Below, in pieces: positions 1 to 9,302 of a DNA stretch of 64,000 nt. The notes beneath the pieces are model-generated. The model was given only the letters and a program-made list of their open reading frames with translations, made no database searches and had not been told where the DNA came from. The stretch spans positions 157,889,532 through 157,953,531 of the forward strand of contig CM066041.1 of assembly GCA_033557465.1 (NCBI GenBank). Reading direction: 5' to 3'. The stretch comes from Ichthyophis bannanicus. Lineage: Eukaryota > Chordata > Amphibia > Gymnophiona > Ichthyophiidae. The translations under genes were made by a program, and so were the position numbers. Position 1 is the stretch's first letter. Each line of letters starts with the position of its first letter.

Positions 1-167
1 CCTTGATCACTGTTTTAATTCTTGCCATGGCTCGTTGGCTCCCTGCACCAGTATCCTGGTCAGGCAGTGTCTGGGTCCCCATTTACCCTCTCTTATAATT
101 TGTATTTGCAGATGACAAAAAGAGGACTCAAAGGTCAGGAGAAACAATGTGAAATACTTTTTGGCGC

Positions 168-420
168 TCAGAAGTCAGTAAAAGCTGTTAGTGTAACAGG
201 GTTTAAAAAAGGTTTGGACAAGTTGCTGGAGGAAAGGTTCATAAACCATTATTAAAATGGACCCAGAATATCCACTGCTTGACCCAATACAAGCATTGTG
301 GAACCTGTGTCTTTTGGGGAAACTACTAGGTACTTGTGACCTAGATTGGCCACTGTTGGAAACAGGATACTGGGCTTGATGACCTTGGTCTGACCCAGTA
401 TGGCATATCTTATGATGCAT
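168..420 (+). mobile_element. CR1-like LINE, 3' end fragment
   Basis: The last codons of a LINE reverse-transcriptase ORF (residues ending [18 protein letters not shown], stop near 255) are followed by a 3' UTR with the phrase CTGGGCTTGATGACC and a short TTATG-type tail. The same C-terminus and 3' UTR recur on the minus strand at about 10556-10830, so both belong to one family. Only about 250 bp survive; the 5' part is missing. Bases 1-167 show no recognisable gene. Family assignment to the CR1/L2 group is from known tail architecture. Confidence 0.8.
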
Positions 421-428
421 CAATGGCA

Positions 429-560
429 TATAAGAGGGAACAACCCAATAAATAAATATAATGCATGAATAATGTAAAATTCCATAATAAATAACATTGT
501 AAATACATGATAAAAAAATAATAAATACAGTTAAAAGAATAAAAAGAGGAATAAAAGAAT
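429..560 (-). repeat. Inverted PLE terminal fragment (5' foldback)
   Basis: This stretch is nearly identical to the reverse complement of about 8712-8845, which spans the upstream edge of the 3' terminal repeat. Its first about 50 bases also form a palindrome with 577-627, so the 5' end of the PLE can fold into a long hairpin. Inverted partial copies at the 5' end are a known by-product of PLE integration. A 4-base difference in a TTTA run is the main mismatch seen. Confidence 0.85.
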
Positions 561-576
561 AAAAAGAGGAGAAACA

Positions 577-1072
577 TTTTACATTATTCATGCATTATAT
601 TTATTTATTGGGTTGTTCCCTCTTATATTTATATGCATTTTGAGGCATTTTTGATGTATATCGCTGCTGTCTTTTGTTTTTAACCTATAATTTATCAGTC
701 TTTATTGTTTATACATGATGTTTATTTATACATTTGTAACAATATATTTTTTCATCGTTTGTTTAATAGCATCACCCTTCCTGGGTTATGTTTTTAGACG
801 TTCCCAAAGTAACATTGATATTAATTGCAAGTTTTTATTTTATTAATTATTTACATGTCTTTTTATGTTTTGGTTTACTTTATTTATGTATTTACCTGTA
901 GTTGAGCCATACCCCTAAAGAAGTTTCACACGAAACACGGCCAGTGTCGGGTTTTGGCACCACTCACTCCCTGGATAATAAAGGCTTAGTTTTACCCTTT
1001 CTGCCACGTTTTTGGACTGGTGTATGTGTCTGCCTATCCGTGGCAGTTAGCTGTTTCCTTGTTGGACCTGTT
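577..1072 (+). repeat. PLE 5' terminal repeat (pLTR)
   Basis: Direct repeat of 8794-9299, beginning TTTTACATTATTCATGC and ending GTTGGACCTG. It is AT-rich in the first 300 bases, then carries a hammerhead ribozyme fold at 906-958 and an AATAAA at about 977. The two copies differ by scattered substitutions and a small indel near 645. The PLE coding region starts just after it. Confidence 0.88.
906..958 (+). ncRNA. Type I hammerhead ribozyme, 5' copy (probably inactive)
   Basis: The order of parts is that of a type I hammerhead. Stem I is GCCAUACCC (906-914) against GGGUUUUGGC (949-958), pairing GCC/GGC and CCC/GGG around an internal loop. The core is CUAAAGA (915-921), then a short stem II region (922-931), GAAA (932-935), stem III ACAC/GUGU with loop GGCCA, and a predicted cleavage site after C948. 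The canonical core is CUGANGA; here the conserved G is A917, which should abolish catalysis. Hammerheads in PLE terminal repeats are an established feature of the group. Stem II looks very weak. Confidence 0.75.
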
Positions 1073-1080
1073 TTTGCAGC

Positions 1081-2037
1081 ATGTTTTCTCCCTGGAAAGA
1101 TGTCCTTAGCTTCGGGGAGGATGTTTTGGAGAAGTTAATATCCCAACAACAACCAGTTGATTGCAATGAAGAAAGTGACAATGCACAGTCCCTGTGGGAA
1201 GATACAGTACGTCTTACGCAGAAGTTAGTCAAAGAAGAATTACATGCAGCCTACCTCCTCGAATGCTGTAAATCTAAAATCATACCACGGGGGTTGAGGA
1301 TGAATAAGGCTCCAGGGCTTTATCAAAATGAACAAGGTTTTGTCAACTGCTGGAACGCTATACTCAATAAGTGCTCGCTTGATTTGATGATTCTGCTAAT
1401 CACTACAGCAAACAAGAAATCTGAGTTGTATAAAGTTGAATTAGACGAAAAACTGAGTGATTTAAAAAAATGTGACAGTAGCTTTGATCAAGTGCACACA
1501 GATTATATGAGAAATATGGCTGATTTTAAGAAGGAAATTAAGAATAAAAAAATGGAGAAGTTCAGGAGAGATGAGGACTACAGAGTAGGGTATGTCTATC
1601 ATTGGTGTAGAAAAATTGAAAATGATCGGATTTGGGTAAAGAGGAAGTCTACATTTTTTGAATGTAGAGATAATTCAACAGAAGAATCCAATATAGGCAA
1701 TCCTATAGAACAAAAAAAGAAAAGGAGCAGGAGTGAATCAGTAGATAATTCAGATGCATCAGCATCATTATTTCCAACTCAAAAAGATAGACCAGACCAA
1801 TATAAGGAGAGAGGTAGAGAAAGGAATAAACATTTTTTAAACATGGACCTTCTATGGAAGGGAGGCGGTTGGAACTCCTCCCGTTCACGCCCTCCGCCCC
1901 ACACTCCAGACAAAGGTCTCAATCAACACTTGGACAGGAAATACAACGAGTACAATCAATACAGGGGGTGGGGACGGGGTCGAGGACGTGGGAGAGGCCA
2001 CTGGACTACAGACCACTCCCACGAGAGGCGTTTTTGA
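1081..2037 (+). CDS. PLE N-terminal ORF: charged region with RG-rich tail
   Basis: An open frame of 318 codons begins eight bases after the terminal repeat. Residues about 110-200 are rich in Lys, Glu and Asp and look helical or coiled-coil. The end is Arg/Gly-rich (GRGRGRGRG), as in nucleic-acid-binding proteins. The stop (2035-2037) lies in a T-run right where the RT homology begins in another frame. It may be a separate PLE ORF, or the N-terminus of one polyprotein separated from RT by a frameshift. No domain is recognised with certainty and the start codon is the first Met after the repeat. Confidence 0.6.
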   Translation: MFSPWKDVLSFGEDVLEKLISQQQPVDCNEESDNAQSLWEDTVRLTQKLVKEELHAAYLLECCKSKIIPRGLRMNKAPGLYQNEQGFVNCWNAILNKCSLDLMILLITTANKKSELYKVELDEKLSDLKKCDSSFDQVHTDYMRNMADFKKEIKNKKMEKFRRDEDYRVGYVYHWCRKIENDRIWVKRKSTFFECRDNSTEESNIGNPIEQKKKRSRSESVDNSDASASLFPTQKDRPDQYKERGRERNKHFLNMDLLWKGGGWNSSRSRPPPHTPDKGLNQHLDRKYNEYNQYRGWGRGRGRGRGHWTTDHSHERRF

Positions 2038-3607
2038 AACATAATGTTATAAATATTTCAAAACACCCCCTCACCCCTGATGAAGTGTCAGTATTAAGTA
2101 AAGGGTTGTCTTTCGTCCCCATCCATAGATATGACCCATTTCAGGTTCAAGTTGATCTGTACAAATTCTTTAGGAAGATACGTATTCGGCATTTTTTTGA
2201 GAATCAAGTTCAATCTGTGCCCAATATTTCCATTGTTAAGAAGAAATCTTGTTGGATCCCTCCAACGCAATCTGATCCGCTTATTGAGGCCTTTGAGCGA
2301 GTTGTCATACAACAAGTAGGAGAGATTGTGGATGATGGGAAATTACCGTTTCACAATTTAACAGTGGGTGAAAAACGCACCATAGCATCTTTACAGAAAA
2401 ACGCTAGTATTATTATTAAGCCTGCTGATAAAGGGGGAGCAGTAGTCGTTTTAGATGAGCATCAATATATCAAAGAAGTTAATAGACAACTCAGTGATAA
2501 ATTATTTTATCTTAGATTGGATGATGATCCAACAGATAAACTCAAGATTACCATTGACAATTTGGTTTTGGCTGCTTATGAAATAGGGCACATTACCGAG
2601 AAAGAGAAACAGTTTTTAATAGTGGACAAACCTATTATTCCAACTATTTATATAATTCCAAAAATCCACAAGTCTATGGAAAATCCACCAGGTCGTCCAA
2701 TCATATCAGCCATAGGATCTCTTCTGGAGCCCCTTTCTCAATTTATTGACATTTTTCTATGTCCGTTTGTCACACAGATGTGGTCATATGTACGGGATTC
2801 TTCTCATGCAATAGAGATTTTTTCCTCTTTTCAAAGTTTAGATTCAGATGTGATGTTAGTAACGCTAGATGTAGAATCACTTTACACAAATATTCCCCAA
2901 ATAGAAGCTCTTGGAATTATTGAACATTTTCTTATGATCAGACAAGACAATAAGAGGATTCCCACAACATTTCTGTTATCCTCGGCTGAAATTGCGTTGT
3001 GCAAAAATTTCTTCTGTTTTAGAGATTTATTTTATCTGCAAATTAAAGGGGTTGCCATGGGGTCCTCCATGGCACCCGACATTGCAAATTTATATATGTT
3101 CCATTTTGAAGAACAGTTTTTAAAGGAACATTTATTCAAAAAGGAGGTTTTACTATAGATTCGATATATAGACAATATTTTCATACCCTGGAAGGGATCG
3201 GTAGAACGTTTATCTGAATTCAATGTATGGATTAATGCATTAGACACACATCTACGGTTTCAGCTTACTTATGATTTCATACAGATACCATACTTAGATC
3301 TTTTGGTGAAGAAGGAAGGAAATAAACTAATTACAACATTATACAGAAAACCTAGTGATAGGAACCAACTATTACATTACACTAGTTTTCACAATCCTGC
3401 TTTGAAAAATAATCTTCCTGTCAGCCAATTCCTCAGGGTTGAAAGAGTATGTACAATGCAGCATGAATTTGAACATCAAGCTAAAGATATGATTACGAGA
3501 TTTGAAACACGACAGTATCCTAGCCGGTATATTCAAAGGGCATACACAAGAGCCCGTGATATTCCTCGGGAAACTCTTTTAAAATTAAAACCTAAAAAAG
3601 AACAAAC
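2037..3607 (+). pseudogene. PLE reverse transcriptase region, interrupted by a stop
   Basis: The reverse transcriptase would copy PLE RNA at the target site. Readable motifs in order: KHPLTPDEVSVLSKG (typical PLE RT N-terminus), IIKPADKGGAVVVLD, PTIYIIPKIHK, GRPIISAIGSLLEPLS, LVTLDVESLYTNIP and GVAMGSSMAPDIANLY. The catalytic-loop equivalent RYIDNIF follows the in-frame TAG at 3156-3158. The frame is open from 1854 apart from that stop and continues to about 3607, where foreign GC-rich DNA begins. The usual second aspartate of the Y-x-D-D box is Asn here, a further sign of decay. The endonuclease half resumes at about 4331. Confidence 0.88.
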
Positions 3608-4330
3608 TAACGGGAAGGCCGCGGGGCCACGTACCAGCGTGCCGCTGATAACCGGGTGGGCGGCGTGGTGCGTGGCCCCGGCCTCGTGCAGAGGAGGGGG
3701 GTCTGGAGAGGCGGGGGAAGGCATCCTTCGAATTCATTGGCTCCCGCAAGTGTTTGGAGCGCGGGAGCCAATGAGAGAGAGCAGGTGGAGAGAGGGTTGA
3801 GGTCAGCCGGGAGCTTGCCGGCGAGGCGTCAGTCCTTTGGAGCAGTGCGAGAGGTCTGGCATCCCACCCGCCCAGCCCTGTGGTGGGTGGATTTGGGGGG
3901 TTGCAGCTGGAAGGGGGAGCGGGATCCCGGAGGTGTCCGGGGTCCAGAGTTTTGGCAATACGCAGGGCGGGGGTGGGGTACCCCCGACCCGGAGAACCCC
4001 TTGGAGCTTTTGCTAATAATATGGTGAAGCCGGATGAGGGGGGGATGGATATTGCCTGGGGGACGGTTCCCGGTGGAAGCGGGAGGGAACTCACTTTGCT
4101 ACTCACACGGCTGGTGAGGGTCCCGCTGCCGGAAACCGTATGATGATGGTTTGGTTGTTAACAGCTTGTCTGGATAATGTTTACGGTTAATGTTTATGGT
4201 TAATAAAGCTGCGACCAGTTGAATGCCAATATGTGTCTGAGTGTTGTTCTTGGGGGAGGGGGTGGGGGGTGTCCTGGCCGGGGCGGGAGCACCGAGTCCA
4301 CCTTACCCGGTTACTTGGTGTGCCCGCTCC
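3608..4330 (+). mobile_element. GC-rich insert splitting the PLE, possibly a solo LTR
   Basis: Base composition changes sharply from AT-rich PLE to over 60% GC. The insert has an inverted pair ATTGGCTCCCGC / GCGGGAGCCAAT (3736-3747, 3761-3772), which holds CCAAT boxes in both orientations, and near its end AATAAA (about 4202) followed by a G-rich tract. Order and size (about 0.7 kb: promoter-like region, polyadenylation signal, short downstream part) resemble an LTR. I could not identify TG...CA ends or a target duplication, so a SINE or other element is not excluded. Short open frames in it look non-coding. Confidence 0.45.
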
Positions 4331-4953
4331 TGTACTCTTTACAATCACATAAGATCATTAAAATACTCAAGAAGGAATGGCACCTTATACAGACCCTCCC
4401 TGGATTTCATGATACCCAATTTATAGTTGCACACAAAAGAAATGGTAACCTTCGAAATCTGCTTGTTCCCTCGGCTCTTACAGAGTGTAAAACACTGTCA
4501 CAATACAAAGGACAATATCAATGTGGCCGTTGTTCTATCTGTTTACACACTCTTCCAGTCCGGGATTTTTTTACTCATCCTGATACGCAGAAAAAGTTTT
4601 ATATTAGGGATTTTGCAAACTGTGAGACATCACATGTGATCTATGTAATCCAATGCCCCTGTAAGAAACTTTATGTGGGAAAAACTAACCGGAGCATACG
4701 CACAAGGATCATTGAGCATAAAAGCTGTATAAGAAGGAAGTTGGAAGACAAACCCCTAGTGTCTCATTGGTTACAAATGGGACATAAAATAGTGGATATT
4801 AAGTTTTTTGTTATAAAAAAGGTACAACAGAACTGGAGGGTTGGAGACTTAGAAAAAACTACCTTACGTTTAGAACAGAAGTACATATTTCTCCTCAATT
4901 CTATGGTTCCACATGGTCTTAATCTTGATAAAGATTTGTCGGTTTTTCTTTAA
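4331..4953 (+). CDS. PLE GIY-YIG endonuclease domain (C-terminal part of Pol)
   Basis: GIY-YIG nucleases nick target DNA to prime PLE reverse transcription. The frame reads YSLQSHKIIKILKKEW, then a Cys cluster (C-x2-C within QCGRCSIC) and the nuclease core VIYVIQCPCKKLYVGKTNRS, with R and E further on in TRIIEHKS. The CxxC-type insertion ahead of GIY-YIG is usual in PLEs. The frame is open to the stop at 4951-4953. The upstream Met of the longer open frame lies in the foreign insert, so the true protein was continuous with the RT ending at 3607. No internal stop is seen in this part. Confidence 0.88.
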
Positions 4954-6120
4954 TTATTACATTTGCCATGCACTACCCATTCGATCAATTGGGTTTGAAT
5001 TTTTGACAGTTCACGATAATGGTTTAAAGTCCTTGTATTTATATTTTATATAACATAATCTAACTCACAATTCAAAATTTAATTTTTTGACATTTTTAAC
5101 ATCATAAGTTTTTTTTTTGAGTATGGCTTTCCATAGCAGCATCCTGAGATGTTTTTATATGATTTTTTCTTCCCCTGCAGTTCTATCTCTGTTTTTCCCT
5201 GCAGTTCCGTTCTATGGCTCCTCCCCCAAGTGGTCAGTACTTACAGCACATGCTCTGGCGTTTTTTCAGTCTGTCGAAAGCAATTGACACGCTTAGAAGG
5301 TTTTCCTCAATCGTAAGTGTTGTTTTTCCTGCAGCTGTCCGGTTACAGTACTCACATACGATATGCCATTCGGTTTATTTTTCCTTTGGTTTTAAGATTA
5401 GGTGACATTGCTGGATACACTATAGAAAGCTTTTCTCCAAATTGTTAGTTGTTTTTGATGATTAAAGTTTTGTTTTTGGGCACTATTGGATTTATACATT
5501 GCTGGATGCCTCCTTTTAGCGCCACATTTGTAGGTTCGTTTTTGCGTTTCCTGTATAAAACTGGTGATCCTCAGTTTCTTTTGGATTTTCTATTTTTGGA
5601 GTCTCTGCTCCGTATTACTTTGCAACGATTCAGTTTTATCTGTATGCGCTACAAATGTAATTGCAGCGCGTGTACATGGCGTTCACGGTCATTTTCACTC
5701 TTCTTGAATTTTAAGGCTAAAGTAGTTCCGTTTATAAATATAAGTTAGTTAGAAGTTTATTTTGTCTTATATAGTTCTACACATTTTTTAACTTAGAGTC
5801 GCACAGCTTTTCAAGTTTGTTAAAAGGGTTTGGTAACATCGTTGGATATACCATAGAAGGCTTTTTTTCAAATTGTAAGTTATTTTCATTCATATCTGGA
5901 GGCCCATCTGCCTGATTTTCACATTAGATCAATGATTAATTGTCTCATTTGTATTTTCCATATATTTGGATACATTTTTATCTACCATTTGTCATACATT
6001 CTTTATTGTACCAAAACACAAAAGTTCATCTTTTACAACATTAGTACGCGCTACAAGAGTTTCTTGTAGCACACGCACATGGCTTTTACAGTTATTCTTG
6101 ATTTTCAAATTAACACAAGT
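4954..6120 (+). other. PLE 3' untranslated region with diverged internal repeats
   Basis: AT-rich, no convincing ORF. Related segments recur: GGTGACATTGCTGGATAC (5401 on) and GGTAACATCGTTGGATAT (5831 on), each followed by a CATAGAAGGC-like run, a T-run and CAAATTG. A second pair starts CGCTACAAATG (5649) and CGCTACAAGAG (6049) and ends near a GTACATGGC / GCACATGGC phrase. They suggest an old tandem duplication of about 400 bases. The Tigger transposon follows at 6123. Confidence 0.6.
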
Positions 6121-6377
6121 TACCGTATTTTTTGCCGTATAAGACGCACTTTTTCTTCCCCAAAACTGGGGGGAAAAGTTGGTGCGTCTTATACGACGAA
6201 TAGAGAGAATCCGCGAGGCGCGGCCACGGCCGTAGGAAAGGCCGCGGCTTTGGCCTAGCTCCGGAGCGGTCGGCCATCTTAGTACAACCGGCGGTGCGCG
6301 CTGACGTCATCACCCCCTCTGCTCGTGGATCCTACCATAGCGCGGATCTACAACAACAGGTGAGGAGCGGGGCAATG

Positions 6378-6624
6378 CAATGTTACTGGCTATTATTACT
6401 ATGTTGGGGGCAATGTTACTGGCTATTATTACTAATGTGGGGGCAATGTTGCACTGGAACAGTGATGGTGATGACGAGTGGGGGGCAATGGTGGACTTTA
6501 CAGTGATGAGTGGGGGCAATGGTGGACATTACAGTGATGAGTGGGGGCAATGGTGGATATTACGTGATGAGTGGGGGCAATGGTGGACATTACAGTGATG
6601 AGTGGGGGCAATGGTGGATGATGT
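6378..6624 (+). repeat. Minisatellite in the Tigger 5' region
   Basis: About five copies of a 30-31-bp unit (core GAGTGGGGGCAATGGTGG, then ACATTACAGTGAT) run from about 6477 to 6624. Two copies of a related unit (CAATGTTACTGGCTATTATT) lie just before, from 6378. The array sits between the left inverted repeat and the transposase start. Confidence 0.85.
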
Positions 6625-6794
6625 ATTAAACAAAAAGACAAAACGTACCGGTATGTTTGTCTTGTTGGTTTTTTTTTACTGATCCGAAAAAGATCCGATC
6701 CGTGACTCCTGATCCGTGGAACGATCCGAACCGTGAGTTCTTTCATTTCTGGATTTCTTGCAGAAAATTACCATTACCGTACCTCTTTTTCAAG

Positions 6795-8072
6795 ATGTCT
6801 AAGCAGAAGAGACTGGCATATAAAGTTGCTTTCAAGCTGGAAGTAATCAAATTTGCTAAGAAGCATGGAAACAGAGCAGCGGAGAGACACTTCGGGCCAC
6901 CTCCAACTGAGAAAATGATAAGAGAGTAGAGGAAACAGGAGGATCAGCTCCAAAAGTTGGATAAAAGCAAGCACACCTTACGTGGACCAACTGCAAAGTG
7001 GCCAGAATTAGAGGTAGAAGTGAAGGAGTGGATCACACGTCACCGGCAAAATGGACTTTCTGTCTCAACAAAAATGATAATCTATGAGGCCAAACGCATT
7101 GCTGTGGAGAAAGGCATTCAGGATTTCATCAGATCACCATCGTGGTGCTATAGATTTATGAAGAGATCTGGCCTTTCTATGCGCACCAAAACCAGAATTG
7201 CACAAAAAATGCCAAAGGAATACGAATCAAAGATTCTGTCTTTTCATAAGTTTGTTATTGATGCGAGGAAGAAGAATAACTTTGAAATTAGCCAGATTGG
7301 GAACATGGATGAAGTCCCGCTAACGTTTGATGTGCCATCTAACAGAACCGTAGATATCAAAGGAGCCAAAACCATAACCGTAAAAACCTCAGGGCATGAG
7401 AAAACCCACTACACGGTTGTGCTGTCCTGCTGTGCAGATGGTACCAAACTGCCTCCGATGTTGATCTTTAAAAGGAAAACATTCCCAAAAGAAACAATTC
7501 CACGGGGAGTCGTCGTGCACGTTCATGATAAAGGGTGGATGGACGAAAATGGCATGAGGCTGTGGCTTGACAAAGTGTGGTCCAAACGTCCTGGCGGGCT
7601 TCTGAAGAAATCTTCCTTGTTGGTGCTTGACCAGTTCAGAGCGCACTTTACGGAAACTACTAAAAAGAACTTTAAGGAAGTTAAGACCCAAATAGCTGTG
7701 ATTCCTGGTGGTCTTACCAGCCAGCTGCAACCTCTGGACGTTTCCATTAACAAACCGTTCAAAGTTCTGATGCGAGAGGAGTGGAACACCTGGATGGCAG
7801 CTAGGAACCATGATCTGACGTCTACTGGGCGGATGAAGAGGCCCACTATTACACAAGTGTGTGAATGGGTTAAAAGGTCATGGGACTCCGTGAAGGAGGA
7901 CATTGTTGTAAAATCATTCAAGAAGTGTGGCATTAGTAATGCCTTGGATGGAACAGAAGACAACGTCTTATTTGACACCAGTGAGGAAGAAAGTGATGAC
8001 AATGACTGCGTGGATCTGTCCTTCCTCATTTCTGATAGCAGCGAAGAAGAGGAATTATTGGGGTTCGAATAA
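6795..8072 (+). pseudogene. Tigger/pogo transposase (DDE_1, CENP-B-like), one nonsense codon
   Basis: Cut-and-paste transposase of 425 codons from ATG 6795. The N-terminal part has a helix-turn-helix (LEVIKFAKKHGNRAAERHFG), then a CENP-B-type DNA-binding region with RSPSWCYRFMKRSGLS. The catalytic DDD triad is visible: D172 in GNMDEVPLTF, D279 in LLVLDQFRAH and D315 in LQPLDVSINKPFK, a D2-D3 spacing of 36. The C-terminus is acidic and Ser-rich. The only lesion seen is TAG at 6927-6929 (codon 45), most simply TGG to TAG in the context MIRE-stop-RKQED. An internal start after the stop would lack the first DNA-binding helix. Confidence 0.9.
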
Positions 8073-8325
8073 AAACATTACAGCCTTATTTTTGTTACTT
8101 TCACTGTTTACTGACTTTACTGACTGTTAATGAGAGTAAAGATAGTTCTTAATATGTTACATGGTTGGCATAAAATTGTTCTTAAACTGCTGTTAACTTT
8201 ATACAGTTGATATAAAATATTTTACTACAGTATTTGGTTCAGAATCTTTTTTTTCTAGATTTTCCTCCTTTAAAATTGGGTGCGTCTTATATTCCGGAGC
8301 GTCTTATATGGCGAAAAATACGGTA

Positions 8326-8793
8326 GAAGATTAGATAGGTGCTTTTGTACAGACTATTTTACTATTCATTTACCTATTTATTTATTATTCATTATTTATT
8401 TATTTATTTATTTTTTAAGGTACATGATCCATAGGATCACATCAGAGAAAGGGTTTTGTTCAGACCACATATGGTTTAGTGGTAGGTTCTATTGATTTAC
8501 AATCCTCTGTCCCCGTATTCTTCATTTATTCACCACTGGCCTCCTCCTGCTCCTGTTTTGCTCTGTAGTCCCCCTCAGAAACATCAATTGTTAGACATAT
8601 AATCTTTATTTTTATAGTTTATTTATTAATATGTTTAATGGATTATATTTATAGTTTTAGTCTACATTTTCAGTTCATTATCTCTCCTGCCTGTTCTCCT
8701 CTTTATATTCTTCTTTTATTCCTCTTTTTATTCTTTTAACTGTATTTATTTATTATTTTTTATCATGTATTTACAATGTTATTTATTATGGAA
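8326..8793 (+). other. PLE 3' region between Tigger and terminal repeat
   Basis: AT-rich, with TTTATTTA runs near 8380-8410. Its end (about 8712-8793) is the source of the inverted fragment at 429-560. No gene is seen. Confidence 0.6.
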
Positions 8794-9299
8794 TTTTACA
8801 TTATTCATGCATTATATTTATTTATTGGGTTGTTCCCTCTTATATTTATATGCATTTTGGTGCATTTTGAGGCATTTTTTATGTATATCACTGCTGTCTT
8901 ATGTTTTTAACCTATAATTTATCAATCTTTATTGTTTATACATGACGTTTATTTATACATTTGTAACAATATATTTTTTCATCGTTTGTTTAATAGCATC
9001 ACCCTTCCTGGGTTATATTTTTAGATGTTCCCAAAGTAACATTGATATTAATTGCAAGTTTTTATTTTATTAATTATTTACATGTCTTTTTATGTTTTGG
9101 TTTACTTTATTTATGTATTTACCTGTAGTTGAGCCATACCCCTGAAGAGGTTTCACATGAAACATGGCCAGTGTCGGGTTTTGGCACCACTCACTCCCTG
9201 GATAATAAAGGCTTAGTTTTACCCTTTCTGCCATGTTTTTGGACTGGTGTTTGTGTCTGCCTATCCGTGGCAGTTAGCTGTTTCCTTGTTGGACCTGTT
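8794..9299 (+). repeat. PLE 3' terminal repeat (pLTR)
   Basis: Direct copy of 577-1072, with a few substitutions and an extra GTGCATTTTG-type duplication near 8860. It ends at the same phrase (GTTGGACCTG) and then abuts minus-strand CR1 sequence. It contains the better preserved hammerhead (9133-9185) and an AATAAA near 9204. Confidence 0.88.
9133..9185 (+). ncRNA. Type I hammerhead ribozyme, 3' copy (core intact)
   Basis: Stem I pairs GCCAUACCC (9133-9141) with GGGUUUUGGC (9176-9185). The core CUGAAGA (9142-9148) matches CUGANGA, GAAA is at 9159-9162, and stem III is ACAU/GUGU with loop GGCCA. The predicted cleavage follows C9175 (GUC). Stem II (9149-9158) has little or no pairing, as in minimal hammerheads of some PLEs, which may limit activity. 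In PLEs this ribozyme is thought to process the ends of the RNA. Confidence 0.8.
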
Positions 9300-9302
9300 C
9301 AT

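Larger units (their letters stand above)
6123..8323 (+). mobile_element. Tigger/pogo-type DNA transposon inserted in the PLE
   Basis: Complete element of 2201 bp bounded by terminal inverted repeats CCGTATTTTTTGCCGTATAA (left) and, read from the right end, CCGTATTTTTCGCCATATAA. Each side has a TA dinucleotide (6121-6122, 8324-8325), the target duplication of the Tc1/mariner/pogo superfamily. Subterminal AAGACGCAC motifs repeat just inside both ends. It carries one transposase gene in the same direction, broken by a stop, so the copy is non-autonomous now. It is younger than the PLE it interrupts. Confidence 0.92.
429..9299 (+). mobile_element. Penelope-like element (PLE), composite with two insertions
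   Basis: PLEs are retroelements with a telomerase-related RT and usually a GIY-YIG endonuclease, flanked by terminal direct repeats. Here about 500-bp direct repeats (577-1072 and 8794-9299) flank an RT region (2037-3607) and a GIY-YIG domain (4331-4953). A 5' inverted fragment (429-560) makes a foldback, typical of PLE insertions. The element is split by a GC-rich insert (about 3608-4330) between RT and endonuclease and by a complete Tigger transposon (6123-8323) in the 3' UTR. The RT frame carries an in-frame stop, so this copy is defective. Subfamily (Neptune, Poseidon and so on) cannot be set without alignment. Confidence 0.9.

Noticed and set aside
22..255. 77-codon open frame as a small gene
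   Set aside because: Its second half is the C-terminus of a LINE RT; the first half is chance reading.
902..1138. Open frame across the PLE terminal repeat
   Set aside because: It lies in the hammerhead/untranslated repeat and recurs only because the repeat is duplicated (9129-9407).
3585..4106. Long open frame on the minus strand in the GC-rich insert
   Set aside because: Open because of high GC; Pro/Ser-rich with no domain, and an opposite-strand frame is equally open.
6477..6624. CRISPR-like array
   Set aside because: Units are contiguous with no variable spacers, in a vertebrate transposon: a minisatellite.
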